This document shows, piece by piece, positions 50,230-62,979 of a stretch of DNA of 64,000 bases; position 1 is the stretch's first letter; each line of letters starts with the position of its first letter. This DNA is from Babylonia areolata (Eukaryota; Mollusca; Gastropoda; Neogastropoda; Buccinidae). The position numbers and the translations under genes were made by a program. The stretch is from NCBI RefSeq assembly GCF_041734735.1, contig NC_134887.1, forward strand, positions 32,611,357 to 32,675,356, read 5' to 3'. The notes under the pieces are model-generated. The model was not told the DNA's origin, searched no databases, and saw nothing but the letters and a program-made list of their open reading frames with translations.

Positions 50230-53200
50230 ATTCTTCTGTGGTGAACAATTTGCGTGTGTGCGTGCGTGCGCACATGCATGCTAAGCAATCAGTCTAAGTA
50301 ACATCCATTTCTGTGTCTTTCCATCTTGCTAATCACTCAGAAAAGTCACTTTCTGCACATAACTGAAAATATCCAGAAATTAAAAAACAACCCCAGAGTT
50401 GTAAAAATTTGAAAAAAAAAGGCAAACACTTGTAATTCCTACACACCAATACCACTTTACAATAATAACATTTTTATTACACTCACATCCAGTGTAGCTT
50501 AAAAACATTTCCACATAACTTTTTCTTAAAAGGTGAACATTCAGATGCAAAAATTCCACAAGCGATTTATTATAAATATGATGGTAACATATATGCCATG
50601 GCTCTTCACACACCAACAGGGGCTGGGGGAGAGAGGACTGTCACAAAAATAGCAATTTCTTTTTTTTTTTTTTTTTTTTTTTTGACAAATCAAGAAAGTA
50701 TACAGCATGGTCCATTAAAGAATGCAGACATATATACACAAATCTCACTTGTAATACTATGAAATAAGTGGGGGGGAAACAAAACACAAACAGTTCTTAG
50801 TTATATGCTTGTAAACTAATGATAATAGCAGGTGGCCACAAGTTCAATCATCACTGTAGTCAATTCTCTCCGTCACTTTATTATCATTTACACTTTCATC
50901 GACTAAACACAAACACACCATTTCATCTTTTAACCTGCGGGTTGCTAGCACATACACCATTTACATAATTTACATATCTCTGGTACCAACAGGCTTGCAG
51001 ATAATCTAAATCTTTCTCAACCAAGGGAAACAGGGCTTGGGGAAAGAAGATACAAACACAGCCACCACACAACCAGCTGAAGTATTTGTTGTGTCACTGG
51101 TTAGAAATAGTTATAAATAGTCGTCTTCCTCGCTGTAGGCTTAGTTGACGGGATCAACTGAACAAAGGTTTGAACAGCATGCAATGTTTGTATTTTCTTT
51201 AAATCACTGGCTTGGGTTACAAGGGGAAAAGAAAGAGTTCCAAGATGAGTGCAGTGAAAATCTGGGTTGGAAACTGGAATAGCTGGATCGATGGGGCACA
51301 GAAAACAAAACACAGTATGCCTGCCATGCAAAAACACCATACAATTTGTTTGTTGTGCGATCTTCATAACACGTTTCAGATGACAGCACATCACATGGAG
51401 AACAGGGAAAATAAGATGTGAGTGTATGTTGTCCTAAACGTGTGAGAAGATCCTGAGTGGCACAGGCCTGATCTTCCATGTCACTCACCCCCTTCCAACT
51501 TTCCACACACAATGACTTTCAAAGGCATGGAACAACCAATCATTCAAACAGTCCACACAATACTCATTTCATTTTCTGAGTTGGTTAAACAATTCACAAG
51601 TGCATAAACCCAATCCTATGACCAATTAAATAAACAGCTCATTCAGGCTCTTTACATCATACAACATGGTAAAATTTCGCTGATTTTTCACTGTCTATTG
51701 ACAGATTCATACTGATAAGTTGCAAGTGGACTGAATTATCAATTACATCCTGGTGTCGCCAATACAGTCATAAATAACTAGGACATAATTACAGAACCAT
51801 CGTCAATCTCTCTCTTCTCTTTCACCCCTACCAAAACACACACACATGCAGTCAATACCATTTTTAAAAAAACCCTCTCCCCTGGGGTTAAAACCAACCA
51901 ACCTGAAAACCAACCGTGCCAATGCAGGAGATCAATCAACTCTCTCAGTCTGATGCTCACAAAAGCAACTGACCTCACCTAATCAATCGCCATTGCAGGT
52001 GACAACTGCTGACTTGCTAGAGATAATCAAACTCACTAAAGCACCAACGGCTCTGTCTCTCACACTGCGTCATACATCTACCATTCAGGATAACCCTCAG
52101 GATGAAAACATCAAAAACAAGAGAAGGGACTGACCAGACCAAACAAAAGAGGAGACAAGGAGAGCTGACGTTGGTGAGAGATGGCTGTGGGGTTGGGGGT
52201 GGCGGGGGCAGGGGCAGGGCAGGCAGAATGAACATTCTAAGATCACAGAAGCAACTGTTGTTCAAAGCCATGGACACCTTATTTCACAGCCCCCCCCCCC
52301 CCAACCCCCCTCTATTTGTCCCACAATTTTCCTAGGATGGCTTATGTCATACCTCTACCGATGCTTCTACTGAAAAAAGAACAAGAAAGAACATTAATCA
52401 AAACAATGTTTTCCAATCCAGTAAAGCTGTTAACAAGCAATAGCCCTTTTTGCAAGTTTATCTTTTACAATGTATCTGAACTGCCATTTTTATTTTCAGT
52501 ATATAGTATTAACAAATTCATAAGTATGCAACAGTGATGTGATTAAGATAAAGACATTATCATTAGGACAACAAGATGGGGCCAGCACAGTGGGAGGCGG
52601 GTTAAAGATGAAGGAACATGAAAGAAATACAAGCAGAAGTGGGAATGAAACATTCAAAACAAATCTAGTCCCCATCATTCAAAATCAATGACAAATATGT
52701 GACTAGATTACAAGAGATTTCCACAAAGAACAAGAAGAAAGCACGAAATAAGCTGAGAAAAAATGGAGAAAGCAAACAGACAATCAGGCTACATGTCATG
52801 TCCTATATCCGTCACCACTTTATTCCCATCTGAACCTCTGACTCTCTAGAACACTGTAGCAGACAATCAACTCCTTGATTATTGCAAATAACACTCCTGA
52901 AGCAAAAACACACCCCTGAAGCTGAAGCTTTGCCTTACACAGCTGTCACATTCACCAGACATGTCATTTTTGCCAGCCGCAAAATGTATGCTGCTGCACA
53001 TTTATCAGCGGATGCACATTATGAAAAGTTGCTTTTACACTGCTCAAGTTTTAAACAAGAAGAAAACCAAGATAGGAAAGAGATAAAGACATAATGTCAA
53101 CAAAATGAACTATGAAAGAAGATTAGACAAGAGTTTTAACAATCAAAATCAGGTGTTGATTTCACATGAAAAATCTTCATGCTAATACAAGAGCTTTCAA

Positions 53201-56200
53201 TACTCTCAGCGTTCATTCAGAAATCCCTGTCATCCATCAACAGTGCTTGCATTTTGTCTGGCTTATCACAGAAGCAAGCTCTTGCTCCCGTTTTCTCCGA
53301 CCCCCCTCCTAAACCTTCCACAGAAAGACCTGTGCATGGACAAACATACTCACAGGAACCAACCAATACCAATACAACTTTACACTCTGGCATGGAAAAA
53401 ACCCACAAAAACCACAATTACTTGGAACGGACGAGGCTGGAGGCAGAAGATGTAAAAACAAAATGGATAAAGCTGCAGGCCTTAAATACACAGAAATTAA
53501 AGATGGTATATAAGGGAAGGTTGAGTGAAACAGGCACTACAATGATCTGATTTTGCATAATTAAAGATGAAACCGGACCAGAACAAACTTCAATCCAACA
53601 AATGTCATATTTTGGGAATCCCCCCCACCCCCTTTTTTTCCCCTTTCCCTCTCCCAACCCCTCAAATTTCAGACTCCACCTGAAATAATGATTTGCAGTT
53701 TTCCTGATCTACTTAGTTATAAAATAAACAGGTTTGTTTTCTAGCCAAACTCTGTTAAATATGTGTGTTCACACTGACAGTCAACTAAGACCAATAGCAA
53801 CATAGCTGAAACAAGGAAAACAAACAAGTTGATAGTTCTAATCCAGATAATGGCACAGTCAATCCAAACACTGTGCAGACTATGTATAAAAAGTGTTGAT
53901 AAAGTCAAAGGATGTGGATCACAAACCTGTGTACTATATACAGCCCAACAGTTAAGGTATGATATTCACTGAGCAATAAAGAAAACCAATTGCAACACTG
54001 TATTTTTTGGAAATATTTGACTTTTTCCCCTGCAACATTCAATCCTTAAATTTGAATAACTGTCTCTGAAAAACCGAACATCACACAACTTCGATGGAAC
54101 ATTCTGACTCGATTCTCTTATGAAATAAGACAAGTATGCAAATGCAGAACCATACTCCAAATTTCCATGTCATTTATCTGCTCTTGTTCTATGAGAGGTA
54201 TACATAAACTCATTCTTGGAATCACTTAAATAGTTTACAGAGAACAAGTCATTCAAGGCAAACACACAAATAACTGGCTACAAACATTTCGATGATAAAC
54301 CAAGTAGCGCTCAAGAACAAGTACGAAACAAAAGCAACAGGAAGAACAAGTATCGCTGAAACAACCCCAAGCTAAGCAGCCAAGTTTCAATATAACATCT
54401 GTATAGAATATTCCAATCCCAGCGACTGTCAATTCACCAGCAACAACTGGTTTTTCAATATTCTTGTAAAAAAAAAAAAAATTCTGTGGTCAAACAGCAC
54501 CACACACTGGTTTCCATCAGGTGGCTGGGCCAAAAAGAAATCCTACTGATGGCAATACTGTAGAAAGAGAAAGGAAAAAAACATGAAGGTAACAAGGGAA
54601 AAATCCACTTGGTCTTTCAATTACACACCAATCTTAATGTTAAGCACAGGCTGTTTCATGTGAACAACCGTCAAAGAACAAACAAACAACAAAACAATCG
54701 CAAGTACACACACTATCTTAAATGAGAAAATGTGACAAAGCAACCAAAAACAGAACAAACTGCCAACGACTGAAAAGAGGAGAAAAGATGGGACATGAAG
54801 AAAACGTGACTAACAACTTCCCCGACACCTGTACACAGTGGGTGTCACTGTACCTGTTAGTGTTGCTGACCCCCACACCTTCCAGCTGAAGTCCTATACA
54901 GTTCAGACACTGCAGCCATCAGTTGCTTGTTCCTGTTTTCAGCTATTCAGTGGATACAGGGCACATCTTGACACCGACTATCCCCAGAATCAAACTCTGA
55001 AGTAATCCACTTTTCTGTGGAAGATACACAAGCCCTCAAACTGAAATGTTATACTACTCCATCACCCTAGACAGGACCTCTCATGTAAATAAACAAAACA
55101 AAACAAAATACAAGGCCACTGTTTCTCACTGAATACATCACAGCTGTAGTTCGTTGGCAAGGCCACTGAAGAACAATTATTAATTAATTCACAACTTTCT
55201 CTCAGTCTACACAGTGACATGGTTCAAGACCGACATTCACAGACAGATTCTTGGTATTACTTATGAGCAGGCTCACAACAGAAAGTAACACTGGAATGAA
55301 CAATTCATATCAGCTCTAGCTTTCACAGATTAATTCTATCAGCAGTGTGACAAGTCTTAACTCATTCTACTTCCCCTGTGGACCTGGTATGAGTATTCTC
55401 ATACCCATAAACTATTCTGATTTAGTTAATTCTTGCTTGGTACAGCTGGTGTACTGAACTGTCATTTATGGATTCTGGAAGCATGAAAACGAAGCTCTGT
55501 TTGACTGTTGAAATAAAAAAATTCTCCTTCAATTTTTGCTGTTATACTGACCAACCCTACTTTTTACTGCAGTGGTCTCATGCAGTACTGGTCCACTAAA
55601 GTTGTAGCTGGCATGTAGCTGTGGGGTAGAATGAGTTAAGACATTCTTTGTTTTGACAAGATGGGTAAGCAACTGACAGCAAGAGCTGAAAATCTGCACA
55701 CTTGCACACACACAAAAAGAAAATGAATTGGCTAAAATCAGCCACGCTACTTAAGGTTTATGCTAAGTTATAGGAACCCAACTGTTAAATTTTTTTAATT
55801 ACCTGATATTTCTGAGCAAGTCACTGAAATACCTCATGTGTACTTGTGATCATCTGTTGTACAGTTCATCAAAACTCCCCCATTCAGAATCCATTCAATT
55901 TTCACATATGTGCAGCAGCATAAACTGGTTCCAGAACTTTCCCCATGACTGACCCTTGTCAAGCTAGATGATGGATCCCAACAAGTCTTACACTGTCTGA
56001 TAGTTATCATTGAAGATCTCCTGATCAAGTCATTTTTTGGTGCAAAACACACTACGATACTGCCTGAACACTTGCTATGCCTTTGCAGATTTATGAACCA
56101 CTGACATCTGTCAAAACATGAACAAAGACAATGTTTCTGACATGATAAAATGGTAATCTTTGGAAACAGTAAGTCCAGAAGAATTTAAGAAGTGAATGTC

Positions 56201-58090
56201 AGTGGTGAATAGGCCAGAAGGCCAGGCTGTCATAAACTTACATGCTTTGTTGGATACAATAGTACACATGGAAATGCTTCCAAAGATGAATTTAGGACTA
56301 AATTTCAGGGTATTACTTCCATTCTAAACGGTGTCAATTCAGAGAACAATGTTCCAATTCAGGTAAGAGTGCTGGCAATAAATGATAAATAATAGTATTT
56401 CTTAACTGTCTATTTATTCACAAACTGTCAGTATCGTTAACAATTGTAGTCACCAAATGATCAATTAAAAAAAAAAAAATTTGCAATGAAGAAAAATCAA
56501 ATTCTTGTAATGACCAGTATGCAGATAGTGACATTCATGTGTATAGGGGGAAATATGATGGTATACAACACAAAAGCACAGCATTCTGTGATCTGGCTCC
56601 GCAATAAATCATATCAAGCCTTCCTTCATAATGAGATCAAAGCACCTGGAATTTTCAAGAAGTTATATGATAACTTATAGGACTTTAAAAAAAGTTTTAA
56701 ACATAAAAACCCAACAGGTGAAGCAGAAGAAAAATATCTGATTCTGATGTTGTTTAGAGTAAACGTAGCATACAAAACAAACGAAAAATTTGTTCAATGT
56801 ACGAGATGCAACATATGAAACATGAAAAAGCCTAATTCTAATGTGGCTCAGTGTCACTGTCTAAAATGTAGTTTTTAATTTAATTAGAAATGCACTCAAA
56901 TGTTACGTCTGTTCCTCTTGTCTCACTCCCAACCAACCTAAAAACCTCTCTACTTTCAATCAGAAAAAGAACAAAGACCGAAAAAGAAACAACAGATTAC
57001 TATGAAAACGCATAAAGCCTGAACACACAGTCAGTTATGAAGGTGGAAGAAAAAGCAAACAGCACCCTCCACCAGAACAAAAAAATGACACGGGACACTT
57101 TCTTGGAACAATTTTGTACAATGAAGCACAAATCAAAATGTGGGGGTGGGTGGGGGAGGGAGACAAACCAGCCCAAACCCAACTTGACCCAAACATATGA
57201 TGCATTCAGATGAGGGATGAGTGAAAAACACATGAACAGTTTGCCCTGATGGTCATTAAAGGAACAAACAACCCCCCCAAAAAAACACCACCTGTATGAG
57301 AAGTGGAAATGGGATCTGAGGTTCTGTCAGGGACAAAGGGATTTTATCTCTCTTTTTAAAAAAAACAAAAAAAACATTTTATTTAAATCAAATCAACATT
57401 CGCTGTCACGTTAAACAAGATATGACAATGCTGAGACAACCACAGAGTCAAACCTGTCTCTCGCATCACCTCTTCCCAAGGTGGTCACTGCATTTTGGAC
57501 GCAAACATTAAAGGAACCTTTCTTTTTTCACTGGTACTTCTACTAGGAAACTTCAGGTTCCTTTATTGGTTCAACACTGGGGAAATAAAAAAAGAGTAAA
57601 TATAATTCCATTGTCTGTTCCTGTCTGCCTGGAAAATACAACTTTAAAGAACTATGTGAAAGAACTTTATCCATGACAATGATAACACATGCAAGATTTC
57701 ATTCTAAATCACATCTCGCATATTCTCATACTAACTGAACAGATCCACTGCCTGTTGTTTACAAGTAAGAGTGTAAACACTGTACAGAACAACAGAGGCC
57801 TATGTATGATTTCCAGTTCTGTATATATCTCCTGATATGCCATCGTTCAGGCCTTGGTATCTGTTGAAGTCAGGGGCAGATCCACTGTCGATACAATTAC
57901 AGACGGTCATTTTTCTTCATCCCCGACCTGGTGCTGTGACCACTGAGATATTCCCAAGTCATGAACTGATGAGTGTAGGTCAGTGTATTCTGCTGGAGAA
58001 GTGCCACTTGCCAACAAACAAGTTGAAGAACTGTCCCAAGTATCTTACAACCTTCCCTCTTATTCACACAGCACTATCAACACAACACTG
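50230..58090. other. A/C-rich noncoding region, part 1
   Basis: No coding frame with family resemblance on either strand, no SINE, and no tandem array. Runs: T at 50659-50683, C near 52292-52302, A at 54469-54480 and 56467-56479. Composition (A-rich on +, hence T-rich on -) suits a very long 3' UTR or the 3' flank of the - strand gene at 61846. TTTATT (AATAAA on -) occurs at 50472, 50566 and 50877 among others, so no single end can be chosen. Confidence 0.5.
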
Positions 58091-58640
58091 ACAGGTGTGT
58101 TAGCCCAATGGTTAAGAGCACTGGATTCTTGCCCAAGTTTCCTGAGTTTGATCCCAGGTTCCGGTGCACCTGGTGGGTTAAGGGTGGAGATTTTTCTGAT
58201 CTCCTAAGTCAATGTTTGTGCAGACCTATTGCCTGAAATCTCTTCATGAGTAAATTATGCATGCAGAAGGTCTAACACTCATGTTAAAGATTCTGTAGTC
58301 TGTGTCAGCGTTCCGAGGGCTATGGAAACAATATTATACCCAGCATGCACACCCCCGAAAACAGAGTATGGCTGCCAACATGGCTGGGTTTAAAAAGAAA
58401 CAAAAAAAGTCATACATGTAAAAGTTTACATGTCTGAGTGAGCGTGCGTGTGGATGACTGATACCTAACTGATTAACACCAAAGTGAATAATGAGTGCCC
58501 AAAGGCAGATTTCAATCAGCTCTAACTAGGAAGGCAGCCTGTTGAGCAAATGACTGTTTGAAAAGCACTATGAGCCTGGTCACTGACAGAGGATAGGCGC
58601 TTACAATTATCAAGATCAATCAATCAACTTTGTGTTTGTC
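58091..58640 (+). mobile_element. Long SINE of the SINE-A group with extra 3' part
   Basis: Head GTGTGTTAGCCCAATGGTTA and TTTGATCCCAGG (B-box remnant), SINE-A body (CACCTGGTGGGTTAAGGGTG, CCCAGCATGCACACCCCCGA) and then about 200 bp not present in other SINE-A copies. It closes with GGATAGGCGCTTACAATTAT and ATCAATCAATCAA. It is the only repeat insertion recognised between 50.3 and 61.8 kb and is clearly old. Confidence 0.8.
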
Positions 58641-60253
58641 AAGTGCTTAGAGTTGGTCTGACCGAGTATAGCACTTTAAGTGTTTATATTATTATTACAA
58701 AAAAGCCTTCGCCAGACCCAGACTCACTACAAATATTGTTGATGGGAACCTATGAACAGCCTCCACAATACTCGGGAGTAAATTATTCACATAAATCAGT
58801 GAGGACTTCTTCCCTGTGAAAGCACTAATGGGAACACGGGTCATGTGACTAACGACCCCACCCGCAAATCAGTGGGATGAAAATAATGCCGCACACAGAT
58901 AACAAGCAATGAGGCCGGTTCAGTCTGCCATACACACCACATCATTTATAAGTTATGATCAGTTCTATATATATATATATATATCTATTATCACAGCTCT
59001 GAAGTCAAGAAACAAGAACATGCAGAGACTGCATGCATCAGGACATGTGTACAACAGCACCTGGGATGGTCCAAAATCATGTGGTAACTCTCATAATTAC
59101 AATGATTACCTTAGTCCTCCTTCCTGTGCACTAATTGTTCTCACACTCTAAGCTAAGGAAACGGAATCAGACAAACTGAATCATATTTTTTCTCATTGCT
59201 TGTTTGATTTCATCATTAATTCATCTTTTACCACAAAATAAAAAGAACCTTTAGTAAAATATACAAAAAAAATTCCATGGCTTGTAAGAAAAAAACAAAC
59301 ATGTAATGCACACAACTGCTGTATACACAGAGGATAGAAACAAGTAATACCTGTCATTATAATTATCTATTAAGAATATATAAAAGCAAGAAAAACAAAG
59401 TCTCTTTCATCAACAATAAAACAAAATGAAAAAAAGAAACAGGCCATAACAATCAGAAACACATAAGCAGTTGCACACAAGATTTCAAAGTCACACAATC
59501 AACTTGATGTACTGGTGTCACCAGATTTCCCACTTTGACTTACACAGATAAGAGAAAACAAGAAAGTGTCCACACACACACACACACACACACACCGTGT
59601 TATGTCATGTTGAAGCTTCCCACACCCCTTCCAGCCTCAACCCCTGACACTGAAGTCAGTCATAAACTGACGCACCAATGACATCGAAGCCCTTAAGAGG
59701 ACTCCCGCCCACAAACAAAACAAACATGTCGGTACTTCCTGAGCCACAATTCTGAGCCATCACCAGATTGTCAACAGCACAGGTAATTCCCATCACAATC
59801 ATTAGTGCCCTGTAGATCTCTCTCCCTCTCTCTCTTTTTTTTTTCTTTTTTTCGGCACGCCTGTTTAAGCTTTTGACTTTGTCCTCTCTGTACATTATAG
59901 CTATACTCCTACAGGATTGTTTACACTTCCATACTGATTGATCACAAAGAAAAGCTTTTAAACAAAACAGATTATACAGACTGACAGCCAGTAATAGTGG
60001 AAAGCATAAAAATAACAATGGTAGATAACCATTACATAAACCCTCATGAAATAGATGTCCATTATGTAAACCCTCCTGGAATAAATCAGGTTATGGAAAG
60101 GGAACAGATTATCATCTTCAGATGAGTTGGTATTTTGCTAAAAACGATGAACAGCCACTTGAATGAAATATCTAACTCTGCGTGTGTGGGTAGGTCGTAG
60201 TGCCTTTAAAGCAATGAATAGTAGAATCTGGTATTTGTGCTGATGGAAGTATG

Positions 60254-60304
<51 letters not shown>

Positions 60305-61845
60305 ATGCGCGTATAAGCTGCAAATGTTTAGCTATGATAAAGACTTTTCTGGACAAAGATTAACTTATAAAAAATGTATAAAATGTAATTACTGTAGACT
60401 AATAACACTAAAAAAAAAGATGAAGAAACTTTCCAAGACAGGAACCAGAAAGAAGTCTGAAATAAAGTGATTTAAACTGGACCCATCCCTGGAAGATTTC
60501 AAATCTGAAGAGTTCCGTAACAATCATGCCATGTTTACACTGATATGATGGAAGTGTAATGGCACAATGCTCACCTAATCAGAACATGATCAAATGGGAA
60601 GCATGTACTTTGGTAAACACCTGTCTCGGGTATTAAACTACATTTACCTTTTTTGTCAAAAGCTGTTAAGTTCAGGATGCACAAATTTCCTGGATCAATT
60701 CATGACAAAAGCTTGAATTAACTCTTGTTCTCCTCTGACAACTTACTGACTTATTCACACTGGAGCTCAAGTTCTTGTCAAGCCACTGTGACTGTGCAGA
60801 AGTTGTAAAAATGAAAAACTTGGTTCACTTAGTTTTCTTGAAATTTGTTTTGACAATTCAAACCACCAGGTAGTCCCAAACATTTTCAATTCAAAAGTGA
60901 TTTAGCGCCGATTTTACTGTATTGAAGTTCATGTAATTTGCTCATTTTATTGGAGAACTGTCCTTAAACTATTTTACCTTGCCAGTAAATCATCCTCCCC
61001 CCCTCCTCACCCCCCTCTCCCCAACAGCAACAAACAAACAAAAAGAAAACACAGTTGCAATGATCAGTGGATTTTTTCCCATCTCCCCGTTTACAAAAAG
61101 CCAGCACCCAGTCTCGTCAGAATGATGACTGCATAACTTTCAAGCTGGCTGTGCTGTGCTAGTGACTAAAATGAAGTGGGTATGTTGGCAAGCCTGCACT
61201 GTGGGCTGACTGCAAGCAGCAACATATTTTCTGGAAGGAGAAGCAGCAGCTGTATCCACAACAGCCCCAACTAGCTGTGCACAGACCCACATCTCCCCTC
61301 TCTGTTTTCCTCCTAGTCTGCAGATGGACATCTATCTCTTCAGCTGCTACAAACATACCTTGCATTGCATGGGGGAAGAAGAAAATCACTAGCATGTGAC
61401 ACAATGAATCACAGATGCTGGCAATCAACAAAATGTCCAGACAAGTTCATCATAGAGAATGTGCAAACCTCACACCGTTAAAGACTGACTGACTTCAATC
61501 TCCTGTCAGCATACTTTGTTCCTTTGTAGGCTCAGTCGCTCTCCCACATGGTTCACCATTTCACACATGACCAAAAAATGACTTAGAGATATGACTGATT
61601 TTGCTCGTCTGCTCCCCCACATTTGTACCAAGCTCACAGCTAAAAAGTGAAAAGAGAAAAGAAGTAAAATAAATAATCTTTAAAATAGTGACTTGGAGAA
61701 AAAGGGGCCAAAGCAGACCCACCCCTCAGACTTCACGCGTTCCTGGTATGAGTAAAGCTGCCTTGGCTGAACGCGTGTGAGAGCGCCGTCACCACCACGG
61801 AGAGCTGTTACCACGTCGACGACACACACACACATCCTCACACCA
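58641..61845. other. A/C-rich noncoding region, part 2 (3' side of the - strand gene)
   Basis: Contains (TA)n at 58967-58983, (CA)n at 59571-59594 and (TG)n at 60257-60303. A block near 58625-58690 (AAGTGCTTAGAGTTGGTCTG, ATATTATTATTAC) resembles a SINE or LINE tail. No coding signal. Confidence 0.5.
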
Positions 61846-62979
61846 TCACACAGACGCCTCATATGTGGCAACCGAGTCGTAGACGCTTTTGCCGCTCTCT
61901 TTGCGAGTCTGTCTCAAGCGACTGCTCTGCGTCTGTTCCCTTTCTCTCACCTCTGCCGCCTCAGTCAGCTGCAAGGCCTGAACAAAGGAGGGCGGGTGGA
62001 ACTGCATGTCAGGGCCGTCCCCAGGCTGGGGAGACTGTAAGGCACCCCGGGGGTACCCCTTGTGGCTCCCCACCCCACCCAACCGTCCATCCACAGGGAG
62101 TATGGAGTTGGCAGCTGAGTGATAAGACGATACGCTGGCTTCTCTTGACCGCCCCGGCAACTCATCTGCAAGGCCCTCTCTTGAGCGGCTGAGGTACTCT
62201 CGTGAGCGCGACATGATGTTCTCTTTTGAGCGATTAAGGCTTTCACGTGACTTGCTCCTGGCCGGGTGGAACGTTCTGGCCCGGTCTTTGACCACAGTAG
62301 AAGGGTGAGGAGGACAGGGGCTGGCCGGACTGAAGGTAAAGCCCTCTCTGCTGGCAGACGGGGACATGGGAAGTCCTGCCCGCCCGTTCCCAGCAGGGTA
62401 GGAAGCTGGAGGGGCCGTGGTGTAGGGGGAGGTCACCTGGATGGGCTGGGGATTGGGAGTCGTCTTCTCCCCCTCCCGTCCCAGCAACCCCCCTCCTTCC
62501 CAGGGGCTGCGGGGGTGTGGGTGGATGAGCTTGGTGCGTGAAGAGAAGCGCTCCCCGCTGGGGCTGGTGGGAAGGCTGCCCCCTCCGCCTGTGGGTGACT
62601 GTGGGCTGAGGTCCTCTCCACCACTTACGGGGGCCCGGCGGACGTGGTGTCGCTGGGGGGAGGCAGAGGCTGCCCGCTGATAGATGCTGATATGCGGGAT
62701 TGGGACAGAGTGATGGTCACTGCCCCGCAGGCTGTGGTTGCTGTCACCGATGCGGCGAGCAGCATGAAGGGGTGCCCCCACAGACGTGGGGTGGGGAGCT
62801 GGGGTGAACTGGGACACGTCATACAGGTTGCTGTAGGAACCCAGGCGGCGCTGGGCGGGTGGGGAGGGCTGACAATCCAGGGACTGGCTGCCTTTGTCGA
62901 AATAGGGGTCCGGGGCAGTGAACATCATCCCCTGTGGACCACAGACATCGTTACACCACCGTCTGTTTTCAACATAAAA
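61846..62979 (-). CDS. Last coding exon of an unrecognised Ser/Pro/Arg-rich protein
   Basis: An open reverse frame of about 376 codons ends at TGA 61846-61848. From an AG at 62980-62981 it reads FYVENRRWCNDVCGPQGMMF, TAPDPYFDKGSQSLDCQPSP and on into low-complexity sequence rich in Ser, Pro, Gly and Arg. A central run of SKSRESLNRSKE, SRSREYLSRSREG and GRSREASVSSYHS repeats an S-R-E pattern that could be phosphorylated. It ends KSVYDSVATYEASV. A second acceptor (CCACAG at 62937-62932) would start the exon at 62931, just before MMFTAPD. High GC and long openness against an A/C-rich background argue for real coding. No known domain, membrane segment or signal peptide is visible; it could be the cytoplasmic tail of a membrane protein. 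The gene is convergent with ANKFY1. Confidence 0.75.
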   Translation of the reverse strand, partial: FYVENRRWCNDVCGPQGMMFTAPDPYFDKGSQSLDCQPSPPAQRRLGSYSNLYDVSQFTPAPHPTSVGAPLHAARRIGDSNHSLRGSDHHSVPIPHISIYQRAASASPQRHHVRRAPVSGGEDLSPQSPTGGGGSLPTSPSGERFSSRTKLIHPHPRSPWEGGGLLGREGEKTTPNPQPIQVTSPYTTAPPASYPAGNGRAGLPMSPSASREGFTFSPASPCPPHPSTVVKDRARTFHPARSKSRESLNRSKENIMSRSREYLSRSREGLADELPGRSREASVSSYHSAANSILPVDGRLGGVGSHKGYPRGALQSPQPGDGPDMQFHPPSFVQALQLTEAAEVREREQTQSSRLRQTRKESGKSVYDSVATYEASV

